This document shows positions 36,009 to 45,873 of a stretch of 64,000 nucleotides of DNA, piece after piece. The translations under genes were made by a program, and so were the position numbers. Origin of the DNA: Fusobacterium sp. (GTDB taxonomy: Bacteria; Fusobacteriota; Fusobacteriia; Fusobacteriales; Fusobacteriaceae); contig NZ_JAWDXO010000006.1 in NCBI RefSeq assembly GCF_032477075.1, forward strand, positions 33,933 to 97,932. The letters run 5' to 3'. Within the stretch, counting starts at the first letter, position 1; every line of letters begins with the position of its first letter. The notes beneath the pieces are model-generated. The model saw only the letters and a program-made list of their open reading frames with translations, did not search any database and was not told the DNA's origin.

Positions 36009-37361
36009 TTATGCTTCTATTTCAGTATCATGATATAATTCAATTCCCATTTTTTCTTCTTTAGTTCTTAAAAGTCCAAACTGAATAGTAATTACAGCAG
36101 CTATTGCCAGTAAAAATGGATAGTAAGAAACTCCAGCAATTGCAAAAGGTGAAAGTCCTGTCATAGTACTTGCAAGAAGCATCTGTCCACCATGTGGTAT
36201 AATTCCCTGTACTGCACAGCTGAAAATATCAAGAAGACTTGCTAACCTTTTTGGTGCTATATTATAAATTTTAGCAAATGTTTTAGCTAGTGGTGCACTT
36301 ACAAGTATTGCTACTGTATTATTTGCCATTGAACAGTCAACAAGAGATACCAGTGCTGATATTCCATATTCAGCTCCTTTTCTTGAATGAATTCTTTTCT
36401 CCAGTGAACCAACCAGCCAATCTATTCCACCATACTCCTTTGCAATTCCTGTCAATCCTCTAAGAACTATTGCTATTATGATAAGGCCTGACATTCCATT
36501 TATTCCCTTGGCAATAGATTGTGCATAAGCAGAAAAAGTCAAACTTCCAGTTATAAATCCAATTACTCCGCACATACCAGTTCCAAGAAGTAAAACAACT
36601 ATAACATTCATTCCAAGCAAAGCTGTTATTAAAACTATAATATATGGAACTATTCTGATAATATTATAGGTATATTCTCCTGTTAATTCCTCTCCTGTTC
36701 CAACAAAACTATAACATATTATTGCTACAACAGCTGCTGGCAATGCAATTAAAAGATTCATTTTAAACTTTTCATTCATTTTACACCCAGCTCCACGAGT
36801 TGCTGCAATTGTGGTATCTGATATTATTGAAAGGTTATCTCCAAACATAGCTCCCCCTAAAACTGCTGCTATAGCTATTGAAGGAGAAATATTAGCTTTT
36901 TCTGCAAGTCCTATTGCAATAGGTCCAATTGCTGAAATTGTTCCCATGGAAGTTCCCATAGCAGTGGCAATAAGTGCTGCTATAATAAATATTCCTGAAA
37001 ATATGAATTTTCTTGGTATTATTGAAAGCCCTAGATTAACTGTGGCGTCTACTCCTCCCATTCCCCTTGCTGCACCTGCAAATGCACCTGCTAAGAGAAA
37101 TATTATACACATAAGAATAACACCTGAATCTCCACCATGTTTAGAAATAATATCAATTTTAAAATCTACTTTGTCTTTTCCCATAATAATAGCTGCAACC
37201 AAACCTCCCAAGAGAGCCGCTTCTCTAGGAACCTGGTTAAATGGTTTCTCTATACCTATCAAAGTAAAAAATATCCCTGATCCCAGATAAATAATTAAAA
37301 AAACTATCAGTGGAAAAAATGCTTTTACTCCATAATCTTTTTTTGATTGTAAATTTTCCAT
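36009..37361 (-). CDS. NhaC-family Na+/H+ antiporter-like transporter
   Basis: A 450-aa membrane protein with about eleven hydrophobic segments and the NhaC-type motif GGAMFGDNLSIISDTTIAATRGAG. Ends VDCSMANNTVAILVSAPLAK and VQGIIPHGGQMLLA are typical. The family exchanges Na+ for H+, and some members move organic acids such as malate for lactate. Being in an operon with an enolase-family enzyme suggests an organic-acid carrier here. The start is ATG 37361, close after GGGAGGAAGG; the frame extends upstream without a ribosome-binding site. Confidence 0.8.
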   Translation of the reverse strand: MENLQSKKDYGVKAFFPLIVFLIIYLGSGIFFTLIGIEKPFNQVPREAALLGGLVAAIIMGKDKVDFKIDIISKHGGDSGVILMCIIFLLAGAFAGAARGMGGVDATVNLGLSIIPRKFIFSGIFIIAALIATAMGTSMGTISAIGPIAIGLAEKANISPSIAIAAVLGGAMFGDNLSIISDTTIAATRGAGCKMNEKFKMNLLIALPAAVVAIICYSFVGTGEELTGEYTYNIIRIVPYIIVLITALLGMNVIVVLLLGTGMCGVIGFITGSLTFSAYAQSIAKGINGMSGLIIIAIVLRGLTGIAKEYGGIDWLVGSLEKRIHSRKGAEYGISALVSLVDCSMANNTVAILVSAPLAKTFAKIYNIAPKRLASLLDIFSCAVQGIIPHGGQMLLASTMTGLSPFAIAGVSYYPFLLAIAAVITIQFGLLRTKEEKMGIELYHDTEIEA

Positions 37362-37525
37362 ACCTTCCTCCCTATCATCAGCATAATTAATCTTATCTCG
37401 TACAGCGCAATCCATGTTCTAAAATTATTCTACATATTTGTAAATTTATCATTTAATATGTTTTTGTAACACAAGTATAACACAGAAATTTTATAACTGT
37501 AAAATACCTAAAAAATATCTCTAGT

Positions 37526-37542
37526 TATAACCAATAGTTATA
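37526..37542. promoter_or_regulatory. Likely LysR-type binding site
   Basis: TATAAC-CAATA-GTTATA is a perfect 6-base inverted repeat with a 5-base centre. This is the shape of a LysR operator, located between the divergent lysR-type and nhaC-type genes. Confidence 0.55.
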
Positions 37543-37657
37543 CCCTGTCTAACCTTCTTCTTACCTGCATAATCGTCTTAAATAGAATTTAAATATAGAC
37601 TTTCTCCTGATTTTAAGTATAATTGTATTAAGTATTTTAAATAAAGGAGTGGTATAG

Positions 37658-38590
37658 ATGACTTTTCAACAGATTCAATATATAATAGAAATTTCAAGAT
37701 GTGGTTCAATCAGTAAAGCTTCTAAAAATCTGTATGTTGCCCAGCCTTATTTAAGCAAGCTCCTAAAAGAGCTAGAAGAAGAAATTGGTATAACTATCTT
37801 TAACAGAAATATAAAAGGAGTTGAACTTACTGATGAAGGAAAAGAATTTATAAATCATGTAAGACCACTTTTAGAGCAAAAGAAAAAAATTATAGAAATG
37901 TACTCTCATCATAAAACAAATCCTGCTATGTATATAGCTATTTCCACTCAAAGATACCCCTTTGTCATAAAAGCTTTTATAGAATTTTTCAAGAAAAAAA
38001 TTATAAATAAATTTGAAATTCATATAAGAGAAGTTGGAATGTATAGAGTTATAAATGATGTTTATGAAAAGAGAAGTGCTTTGGGAATAATATTTATTTC
38101 TGAATTAACTGAAAAATTTCTAAAAAAAGTATTAGCTTCTAAAGATATTGAATTTTATGAAATTGTAAAATTAACCCCCTGTGTATTCTTTCACAAAAAT
38201 CATCCTCTAGCTCAAAATAATGAAATAAATTTAAATGAGCTTTATAATTTTCCTTTTGCTTCCTTTGAAGAAGAAGCTTCTGCATCTATGGACTTTGCAG
38301 AAGAATTTTTGTTTTATGATTTTAATCTTATAGAAAAAAAGATATTTGTTGAAGATAGAGGTACTATGATAAATATACTCACTAATACAAATGCTTTTTC
38401 CATTGGAACAGGAATCCTCCCATTTGGATATGCTGGCCCTGAAATAATAAGCAAACCTATTATTCAATATAAAGATGAAATAAGATTAGGATGGATAAAA
38501 CTTTCCAATACAAAATTAGATGATGATATGGAATTATTTATAGAAAATATAAAAAGTATTGTTTCTGAAAGTATTCAAAAATTAAATTGA
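37658..38590 (+). CDS. LysR-family transcriptional regulator
   Basis: A 310-aa protein with the N-terminal winged helix-turn-helix typical of the family (MTFQQIQYIIEISRCGSISK, then VAQPYLSKLLKELEEEIGIT) and a substrate-binding effector domain after residue 90. Divergent from the NhaC/enolase-family operon, with an inverted-repeat operator between, it most likely activates that operon in response to its substrate. Confidence 0.9.
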   Translation: MTFQQIQYIIEISRCGSISKASKNLYVAQPYLSKLLKELEEEIGITIFNRNIKGVELTDEGKEFINHVRPLLEQKKKIIEMYSHHKTNPAMYIAISTQRYPFVIKAFIEFFKKKIINKFEIHIREVGMYRVINDVYEKRSALGIIFISELTEKFLKKVLASKDIEFYEIVKLTPCVFFHKNHPLAQNNEINLNELYNFPFASFEEEASASMDFAEEFLFYDFNLIEKKIFVEDRGTMINILTNTNAFSIGTGILPFGYAGPEIISKPIIQYKDEIRLGWIKLSNTKLDDDMELFIENIKSIVSESIQKLN

Positions 38591-38642
38591 TATCAAATTA
38601 TATGACTTGATTTATTATCTAAATATACTATTATTAAAAATA

Positions 38643-38703
38643 AAAAGAGACTGATTAAAAAGTTGGTTTCTATTTCTAACAAAATTAATCAGCCTCATCT
38701 TTT
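38643..38703. terminator. Convergent terminator hairpin
   Basis: AGACTGATTAA and TTAATCAGCCT pair around an inner TTGGTTTC/TTTCTAAC region, flanked by A-run and T-run, between the convergent LysR gene and the ASCH-like gene. Confidence 0.7.
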
Positions 38704-38723
38704 CTTATTTGATTTTACAGTGC

Positions 38724-39179
38724 TTACTTCAACTTAGATTTCTCATAATTATAGGGAATACTTGTTCCTGCAAGAACATCTTCTATCTTTTCTATAATAA
38801 GCCAGTCATCCATATTTCCTTGTCTGTCAAATTTTAATGGTTCAATAGTTTCTAATTTTTCAAATTCAACCAAGCAAAGACATTTTTTATGCCAACGTTC
38901 TTTCTGTCTGTCATTTAAATCTAATTTTTTTTGATTTTCTTCAAGTATTTTTATAATTTCATCATCAGATAATTTTATATAATTCTGAACATTTTTTACT
39001 ACTGCTTTTTCTGTTATCAGAGCTGTTCCTTTTTTCATAAAATATAATATTTCTCCTTCAAAAACTCTGCTATGAGGTATTTTTCTTCCAGCAGCACCAC
39101 GAACTATCATTGTTTTTGTCTTGTTCCTGATTTTCTCCAATACTTTTTCTTTATTATCACAATAAACTAAATGAACCAT
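38724..39179 (-). CDS. Conserved protein, possibly ASCH/PUA-like
   Basis: A 151-aa soluble protein with a strong ribosome-binding site (AAAGGGGG). The middle segment TKTMIVRGAAGRKIPHSRVF followed by EGEILYFMKKGTALITEKAV resembles an ASCH/PUA-type RNA-binding barrel: a strand pair, a loop with conserved Arg, then VKNV. The remainder is charged helices. I know no function. It is a single gene between terminators. Confidence 0.5.
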   Translation of the reverse strand: MVHLVYCDNKEKVLEKIRNKTKTMIVRGAAGRKIPHSRVFEGEILYFMKKGTALITEKAVVKNVQNYIKLSDDEIIKILEENQKKLDLNDRQKERWHKKCLCLVEFEKLETIEPLKFDRQGNMDDWLIIEKIEDVLAGTSIPYNYEKSKLK

Positions 39180-39314
39180 AATTCCCCCTTTAATGCTTTT
39201 AGATAATCATATTATCTTTTCTTTATCTATATTTTTATTTAATTATATTAGAAATATTTATATTTTTTAAGTTAATTTTATGTTTAGATATTGTAAAATA
39301 AAATAAATAAAAGA

Positions 39315-39345
39315 AAAAGGAGCCTGTTACAACTCCTTTTCTTTA
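39315..39345 (-). terminator. Terminator of the AGCS operon
   Basis: AAAAGGAG (39315-39322) and CTCCTTTT (39333-39340) pair around a 10-base loop. On the minus strand it is followed by T-rich sequence about 30 bases after the symporter stop. Confidence 0.65.
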
Positions 39346-39366
39346 TAGGTATCATATCAAATATTT

Positions 39367-40815
39367 CTAGTCTTCTTCATAAAACACTTTTATTTTATCC
39401 TCAGGTTTAACTTCTTCTTTTAAAATATATTTAGTTTGATAATCTTTGAATAATTTGAAGAAAGTTCCACTCAATGAAAGCATAACTGCAATATTTATAA
39501 ATGTAGGCACTGCTGTTGTAAAATCAGCAAACAGCCATACAGTTGATCCTGGCATTCCAATAGTAGTTGCCATAAGAACCATTATAAATCCCGGTACTGG
39601 ATAGAATATTTTATAAAATTTTAATATTCCATCTTTTAATTTAGGAGATGATTTCATAAGATGTCTTAAAATAATTTCATAATAAGCATACCATCCAGAT
39701 GAAGTAGTTACTCCAAATAAAAATATTCCAGTTGCTATAAATATTTTACTTGCTGATCCCATACCAGTTTCAAAGGCATTTAGAGTAAGAGTAGCTCCTG
39801 TCGCCCCACTGTTCCATACACCTGTGATTATTATAACTAGACAAGTTAAAGTACAAACTACAATTGTATCAATAAATACTTCAAATGCTCCCCATAGACC
39901 TTGTTTAATAGGATGATCAGTCTGTGCAGAAGCATGAATCATTGGAGAACTTCCCCATCCTGCCTCATTACTGAATACTGATCTTGCCATACCAATTCTC
40001 ATTACCTGACTGAAAGCTGCTCCAGCAAATCCTCCTGCTGCTGCTGTTCCAGTAAAAGCTCCTTTAAATACAAGTCCTAATGTTGCAGGAAGGTTTCCTA
40101 TATTTATAGCAACTATATACAATGCTGCCCCTACATAGAATACACACATGATAGGTACTATTTTACCAGCCAATTTTCCTAGAGATTTGATTCCTCCAAT
40201 TATCAAAATATAATTACATACAATATAGATAATACTTGCATAGATTATTTTAATTCCAAATGCAGCACTTACAGCTTCTGATACTGTATAGTTTTGTACT
40301 GTAATAAAAAATGTAGAGAAGATTCCTCCACCAAATATAACAGCTGGAATAATCCACCATTTATGCCCTTTTTCCTCTCCAAGACCTTTTTCCATGTAAT
40401 ATGTAGGTCCTCCATATGGATCTCCTTTTTCATCTTTTTCTCTATAATAAACTCCCAGAGATACTTCAGCCATTTTTAATATCATTCCAACAAAAGCTGC
40501 TATCCAAAGCCAAAAAAGTGATCCTGGTCCTCCAACTGCCATAGCAGTAGCAACTCCTCCAATATTACCTACTCCAACTGATCCTCCAATCGCTGTTGCA
40601 ACTGCTTCAAATGGAGTGATAAGTCCTTTTCCATCTCCTTCTGCTTTATTTCCTTTTTTGATTATCTTACATATAGTTTCAGAGAAAATATGTTTAAGAT
40701 GAAATACTTGGAAAAATCCAGTTTTAAAAGTAAAATAAAATCCCGTTCCTAAGATGATTACTATTATAGGTAATCCCCATAAGAAATTAACTAAAGCCTC
40801 AAAATACGCCAACAT
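39367..40815 (-). CDS. Alanine/glycine:cation symporter family protein
   Basis: A 482-aa AGCS-family sodium (or proton)-coupled amino-acid carrier with about ten membrane helices. Motifs: VATAIGGSVGVGNIGGVATA, GGPGSLFWLWIAAFVGM, YREKDEKGDPYGGPTYYMEK and MARSVFSNEAGWGSSPM, all strongly conserved in the family. It lies 12 bases after the amidohydrolase stop, so it probably imports the amino acid or amide handled by that operon. Confidence 0.92.
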   Translation of the reverse strand: MLAYFEALVNFLWGLPIIVIILGTGFYFTFKTGFFQVFHLKHIFSETICKIIKKGNKAEGDGKGLITPFEAVATAIGGSVGVGNIGGVATAMAVGGPGSLFWLWIAAFVGMILKMAEVSLGVYYREKDEKGDPYGGPTYYMEKGLGEEKGHKWWIIPAVIFGGGIFSTFFITVQNYTVSEAVSAAFGIKIIYASIIYIVCNYILIIGGIKSLGKLAGKIVPIMCVFYVGAALYIVAINIGNLPATLGLVFKGAFTGTAAAGGFAGAAFSQVMRIGMARSVFSNEAGWGSSPMIHASAQTDHPIKQGLWGAFEVFIDTIVVCTLTCLVIIITGVWNSGATGATLTLNAFETGMGSASKIFIATGIFLFGVTTSSGWYAYYEIILRHLMKSSPKLKDGILKFYKIFYPVPGFIMVLMATTIGMPGSTVWLFADFTTAVPTFINIAVMLSLSGTFFKLFKDYQTKYILKEEVKPEDKIKVFYEED

Positions 40816-40827
40816 TTTTATACCCCC

Positions 40828-42417
40828 TTAAATATTTATATATAGAATCTCTCCACTGATAACTGTTGAATCAATTTTAGTAGAAAGTATCTGACTTTTA
40901 TCAATAGTAAATATATCTCTGTCTAGTACAACAAAATCTGCCAGTTTTCCTATCTCTAAACTTCCCTTTTGATTCTCTTCAAAAGATGCATAAGCACTAT
41001 TTAATGTATAACATCTCACTGCCTCTTCTACAGATATTCTTTCATTTGGAAGCCAGCCATCTTTTGGATAAAAATTCATATCCTGCCTATTCACAGCACA
41101 ATGTATTGCTTTTATTACATCTGCATTATCTACTGGAGCATCTGAACCAAAGCAAAGCTTTATTCCTCTATTCAGCATAGTTTTCCAGATATATGATTCC
41201 AAACTCCTCTTATATCCAACTCTATCTTCTACTATATGTAAATCATAATCCAGGAATATTGGCTGAATATACACTAGAATATCTAATTTTTTTATTCTAT
41301 CTATAAGCTCCATTGTTGTTATTTGACAATGTACTATCCCATGTCTTTTTCTGTTGAGATCAGGAAGTTTTTCAAAACTATCTAATGCCATTTTTACAGC
41401 TCCATCTCCTATAGCATGCACTGCTATCTGATACCCCATAGAATCTGCGTACTTTACTATTTCATCAAATTCTTCCTGTGTATATGTTACTATTCCCTTG
41501 TTATTTTCTTCTCCTTCATAAGGCAGCTGTAATAAAGCTGTTTTTCCTCCCAGTGATCCATCTAATAAGAGCTTTATAGGTCCCATCTTAAATTTTTCAT
41601 CACCAGTTCCAGTAAAATATTTATATTCAGCAAGTTCTTTTATTCTGTCTTTTGTAGGCATAAGTCCCTGTTCATAAACTCTTATTTTAAGTTTTTTTTC
41701 TTTCTCTAATTCTTCATAAGCCTGTATTACCTTTTTAAAATCTTTATCTGGAAACGATTCAAAATCATCTGTCTGTACTGATGTTATTCCCATTGTTAAA
41801 AATTTTTCCTGAGTTTCCAATATTATATTTTTCATTTCTTCAAGTGAAAGTTTAGAAATATGTGAATAAACAAGATACAATGCATTTTCTGTAAATATAC
41901 CTTTGTTATAATCTATATCTCCGCCAAAACATTCTGTCTCAGGTGTTATTCCGCATAATTCCATGGCTTTGCTGTTAATTACTGCCACATGACCACAGGC
42001 TCTTGTGTAACACACTGGTATATCTTTAGATATTTTATCTAAATCACTTTTTTCAGGTATTCTCTTCTCACCAGAGAAAAGATCCTGATTCCAGCCTCTT
42101 CCTAATATCCAACCACCATAAGGTAAAGTTTTTTTCCCAAGTGCAATGAGTTCTTCTATACTTTTACATTCATTTAATCTTATCTTTTTTCCTGTATATC
42201 CATAATTCATAAAATGTACATGACTGTCATTAAACCCTGGTATTACAGTTTTCCCTTTCAAATCGATAATCTCTTTATCTTCTCTTTCTTTAAATCTTTC
42301 AAATACATCCTCTGTACTTCCTATAGATATTATTCTTTCATTTTCTATAGCTATTGCTTCATATATAGTATTTTCAGAATTAAAAGAATGTATCTTTCCA
42401 TTCTTAAATATCTGCAT
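40828..42417 (-). CDS. YtcJ-type amidohydrolase
   Basis: A 529-aa metal-dependent hydrolase. The N-terminal composite domain leads into VIPGFNDSHVHFMNYG (metal ligands), and later motifs are LLLDGSLGGKTALL, HAIGDGAVKMALD, HGIVHCQ and LCFGSDAPVD. This order marks the amidohydrolase_3 group, which includes N-substituted formamide deformylase and amide hydrolases. The ATG directly follows the upstream gene's stop, so translation is coupled. Exact amide unknown. Confidence 0.85.
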   Translation of the reverse strand: MQIFKNGKIHSFNSENTIYEAIAIENERIISIGSTEDVFERFKEREDKEIIDLKGKTVIPGFNDSHVHFMNYGYTGKKIRLNECKSIEELIALGKKTLPYGGWILGRGWNQDLFSGEKRIPEKSDLDKISKDIPVCYTRACGHVAVINSKAMELCGITPETECFGGDIDYNKGIFTENALYLVYSHISKLSLEEMKNIILETQEKFLTMGITSVQTDDFESFPDKDFKKVIQAYEELEKEKKLKIRVYEQGLMPTKDRIKELAEYKYFTGTGDEKFKMGPIKLLLDGSLGGKTALLQLPYEGEENNKGIVTYTQEEFDEIVKYADSMGYQIAVHAIGDGAVKMALDSFEKLPDLNRKRHGIVHCQITTMELIDRIKKLDILVYIQPIFLDYDLHIVEDRVGYKRSLESYIWKTMLNRGIKLCFGSDAPVDNADVIKAIHCAVNRQDMNFYPKDGWLPNERISVEEAVRCYTLNSAYASFEENQKGSLEIGKLADFVVLDRDIFTIDKSQILSTKIDSTVISGEILYINI

Positions 42418-43146
42418 TTATTCTACCTCACAACTTGCCACAAATTTTTCAAATATTTTTTTCATTTCTGTATTTCCTCTGGCAGTCATCATTTCAGGAT
42501 GCCATTGAATTCCATAAAGAAATTTATGAGATTTCATTTGAAAAGCTTCTATTATTCCATCATTGGCAGTGGCTATTGTAGTGAGCCCTTCTCCCAGTTT
42601 ATCTATAATTTGATGATGAAATGAATTTGTAGCAATTTCTTTTCCATATAATTCAAAAAGAATATTATCTTCTTCTATGATATTCACTCTGTGTGTAGCT
42701 AATTCAGGATAAAGATCCTGCCTATGTTTCAGAACTTCCTTTCCATAATATCTTACATCTTGAAATAATGTTCCATTAAAATAAACATTTAAAATTTGAT
42801 GCCCTCTGCATATTCCTAGTATAGGTTTTTTAGTTTTTAAAAACTCCTCAACTATAATCATTTCACATTCATCTCTTTCAGGTGAAATTACTTTTATTCC
42901 TTCTTTAAAATCCTGACCATATAGAAAGGGATTCAAATCTGTTCCTCCTGATAGAAGTAAGCCATCTAAAAGTTCAAGTTGGGCTTTTATTATTTCTATA
43001 TCATTAGTAACAGGAATGACAACAGGTATCCCTCCTCCTGCTACTACTGCTTTTGTATAATCTATACTTACTGTGGTTCTATGATAGTTTCTTAATCCTT
43101 CTTCCTTTTCATGAGCTGAAGTTATTCCTATTATAGGTTTTTTCAT
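42418..43146 (-). CDS. Gamma-glutamyl hydrolase-like class I amidotransferase (PuuD type)
   Basis: A 242-aa enzyme with the triad of a class I glutamine amidotransferase-like hydrolase: nucleophile Cys in LGICRGHQILN, and His/Glu in YGIQWHPEM. The GGTDLNPFLYG segment is typical of gamma-glutamyl-GABA hydrolases. It likely cleaves a gamma-glutamyl amide to glutamate plus amine. It is the first gene of the three-gene operon. Confidence 0.85.
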   Translation of the reverse strand: MKKPIIGITSAHEKEEGLRNYHRTTVSIDYTKAVVAGGGIPVVIPVTNDIEIIKAQLELLDGLLLSGGTDLNPFLYGQDFKEGIKVISPERDECEMIIVEEFLKTKKPILGICRGHQILNVYFNGTLFQDVRYYGKEVLKHRQDLYPELATHRVNIIEEDNILFELYGKEIATNSFHHQIIDKLGEGLTTIATANDGIIEAFQMKSHKFLYGIQWHPEMMTARGNTEMKKIFEKFVASCEVE

Positions 43147-43290
43147 ATTAAATCCTCCCTATTTATTTGTAGTTCTTACTACAAGATACATCATTTTTGT
43201 AGTTAAGTCAACAAAAAATTTCAAATTTTTTATCATTTAATTTAAAAATAATATTAAAAGTATGTATATAGTACACTTTCAAAAAATAAA

Positions 43291-43372
43291 AAAGATGAGT
43301 AAAAACTTAAAATCATATGTAAATAAAAATATATATCTTATTTATCATATTCTTAAAAATTTTACTCATCAC
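43291..43372 (-). terminator. Hairpin between the RpiR gene and the PuuD-like operon
   Basis: GATGAGTAAAA (43294-43304) and TTTTACTCATC (43360-43370) form an 11-bp stem with a long AT-rich loop. It is probably the terminator of the minus-strand rpiR-type gene and lies 12 bases after its stop. Confidence 0.65.
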
Positions 43373-43384
43373 TGTATATCAACA

Positions 43385-44233
43385 TTAATTTTCTGATGTA
43401 AATAAAAAGTCCTTCACAAGACTATTTTCCTTTAATTCTGCATAAATACTAGTTTTATTTTTTTCAAAAAGTGCTGTTAGAATTATATTGCAAAGCTCCA
43501 TAGGGACCATATAAGAATTAAAAAAACCATTATTTTCAACAGATATTTTAAAAACAATGTTGCTTAAAAAACTTATCTCAGAAAATACATTACTTGTTAC
43601 AGTTATTATTTTTGCTTTCTTTTCTTTTGCTAATTTTATAGCTTTTATTTCATCATTTAAAAATCTAGGAAAAGTAAATATTATAACAACATCACCTTTT
43701 TTGATATGAGAAAAAGCTTCATACAATCCTAGACCACCCTCATTTATACACTCAGCATTAAATCCAAGCCTTTTTACATGCCAAAACATGAACTGAGATA
43801 TAGCCCGGCTTGATCCTATTCCCAAAAAATATAGCTTTTTAGCTTCATATATCATTTCTACAGCTTCATTTACTTGGTCAAAATCTACATTTAATAAAAA
43901 TTCTTTTATATTTTCAAGATCAGCATTAACTATTTTGTTAGCTATATCATTTTTAGAATTAAAATTATCCCAATTTTTTACTATTCTGTCATCAGGGCTT
44001 GTTTCACTAAGTTCTAAAGCTATATAATTCTTAAAATCATTAAATTTATTAAATCCCATAATTTTAGAAAACCTTAAAACAGAAGCATCACTAACTCCTA
44101 TTTCTTTTCCTAAATCCAATGCTGATAAAAGTATCACTTTCTTAGGTTTTTTTGCAAAAAATTCAGCAATTTTCTTTTCAACTTTAGTAAGAGTTTTATA
44201 ATTTTCTTTATAGAATTTATGTATTTTATCCAT
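43385..44233 (-). CDS. RpiR/MurR-family transcriptional regulator
   Basis: A 282-aa regulator with an N-terminal helix-turn-helix (LGKEIGVSDASVLRFSKIMG) and a C-terminal SIS sugar-isomerase-like domain (KLYFLGIGSSRAISQFM, VVIIFTFPRF). Family members sense phosphosugars. Lying between the PuuD-like operon and the divergent alanine racemase gene, it may control either; the ligand is unknown. Confidence 0.85.
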   Translation of the reverse strand: MDKIHKFYKENYKTLTKVEKKIAEFFAKKPKKVILLSALDLGKEIGVSDASVLRFSKIMGFNKFNDFKNYIALELSETSPDDRIVKNWDNFNSKNDIANKIVNADLENIKEFLLNVDFDQVNEAVEMIYEAKKLYFLGIGSSRAISQFMFWHVKRLGFNAECINEGGLGLYEAFSHIKKGDVVIIFTFPRFLNDEIKAIKLAKEKKAKIITVTSNVFSEISFLSNIVFKISVENNGFFNSYMVPMELCNIILTALFEKNKTSIYAELKENSLVKDFLFTSEN

Positions 44234-44386
44234 ATTTATTTAACCATTCCTTTTCAAAGATAAATTTCTTACTTAATTATAACATAATTTAACTTTTTCT
44301 TAAAATTTTCCTTTTAAATATTTTGGGGTGTATTTTTTTTTATTTATAGTGTAGAATGTAAATAACAAAAAAATCAGGAGGAGTGT

Positions 44387-45442
44387 ATGGTTATTAATTC
44401 AATCAAAATGGTTATAGATCAAAAAAATCTATTACATAACATAGATTACTTAAAAAAATTGAGGGGAAAGAATATCCTTCCTGTTGTTAAAGCCAATGCT
44501 TATGGACATGGGGTAGAGTTAATAGTAAAGGCTCTTTATACTAGTGGACAAAAAGAAGTTGCAGTAGCACGTTATATTGAAGCAGAAAACATTTTGAAAA
44601 TGAACTTAGGAAATGACTTTAGAGTTCTTGTCTTTGAAAGCATTGGAGATATTGAATTGATAAAAAATAATCCTAATATAGACATAGCTATCAACGATCT
44701 CAGCGAATTAAAAGATTTTATAAAAGCTGAAATTCCAGCTAATAGAATGCAGCTTAAAATAGACCTTGGATTTGGAAGAAATGGTATATCTCTTTCTGAA
44801 ATATCTGAATTAGAAAAATTTACTAATGAAAATAACTTAAAATTTAAAGGTATTTTCTCCCATCTTTTTGCTATAAATTATGAAGATGGACTAGAATTAA
44901 TGGACTTATTTACAGATGTAGTTAATTCTTTGGGAAAAGATAAATTTGAAATGATACATCTGCAAAATAGTGCTGGTGTAATGAATTATAATTGTGAAAT
45001 AGCTACTCATATGAGGGTGGGAATGCTTACTTATGGATTGCAGGAAGTTGGCTATTTTGACCCTAACTTAAAGCAAGTCTTTTCTTTAGAAGGACAGATA
45101 GCAGGTATAAGAGATATCGAGGATCATAAATATGTTGCATATGAATTAAAAGACGATCTAGACATTGAAGGATGTAAATATCTAGCAAAAATAAAAATAG
45201 GATATGGTGATGGGTTTCTTAAGAAAAACGAAAAAAGTAAATGTATCATTAACAACAAAGAATTTAAAATAGCTCAAGTCACTATGGATAATACTTTTAT
45301 AGAAGTTGATGAAAGTGTTAATGAAGGAGATAAAATTCTTTTATATAATGATATTACTAAAGTTGTTAATTTTACTGGTATGAATATTTATGAACTTTTA
45401 ACTATATTAAGTCCTAGAATTCCTAGAGTGTATAAGTATTAA
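44387..45442 (+). CDS. alr: Alanine racemase
   Basis: PLP enzyme interconverting L- and D-alanine for peptidoglycan or catabolism. The 351-aa protein has the cofactor Lys in PVVKANAYGHG (near residue 37), HLQNSAGVMN, and MRVGMLTYG. The C-terminal beta domain includes KIGYGDGFLKK and the conserved MDNTFIEV. The ribosome-binding site is AGGAGG. Next to an amino-acid symporter operon and an RpiR regulator, it may be the catabolic copy. Confidence 0.88.
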   Translation: MVINSIKMVIDQKNLLHNIDYLKKLRGKNILPVVKANAYGHGVELIVKALYTSGQKEVAVARYIEAENILKMNLGNDFRVLVFESIGDIELIKNNPNIDIAINDLSELKDFIKAEIPANRMQLKIDLGFGRNGISLSEISELEKFTNENNLKFKGIFSHLFAINYEDGLELMDLFTDVVNSLGKDKFEMIHLQNSAGVMNYNCEIATHMRVGMLTYGLQEVGYFDPNLKQVFSLEGQIAGIRDIEDHKYVAYELKDDLDIEGCKYLAKIKIGYGDGFLKKNEKSKCIINNKEFKIAQVTMDNTFIEVDESVNEGDKILLYNDITKVVNFTGMNIYELLTILSPRIPRVYKY

Positions 45443-45873
45443 TTTTAAAAATTTATTAAATAAAAATAATTTTATCTTAAAAAGTAATAAAAAAACTGAG
45501 AAGTTATTTTAATAAGTCTTCTCAGTTTTTATTTTACATCAACATAGCTGCTATTGGATAGCTGACAATTATAATGTGAAAACCTTGAAATAAATAAATT
45601 TAGCTATTATAAAAGAATTTTTATGATTATTTTTTCTATTACTCAACTTTTTGTTTATTTACTGGAAATTTTTTTTCTTTATTTTTCTTTAATAATTATT
45701 TTTTAGATAACTTAAATATTGATTTTTTCTCATTTCTTCATAATTATCTAGTCTTTTTTATTGATTTTTCTATATAAATAGATTGACTTAGTTTTACATG
45801 AGGAGTAAAATATGCTTTAAATAAAAATATATTTCAAATTTAGTTTTATGAAACTATACAGAGGAATGGTGTT
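45443..45873 (+). other. Spacer with the alr terminator
   Basis: AAAAACTGAGAAG (45491-45503) and CTTCTCAGTTTTT (45518-45530) form a strong 13-bp bidirectional-looking terminator. Beyond it the sequence is AT-rich with no gene seen; the carbonic anhydrase promoter must be here. Confidence 0.7.
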
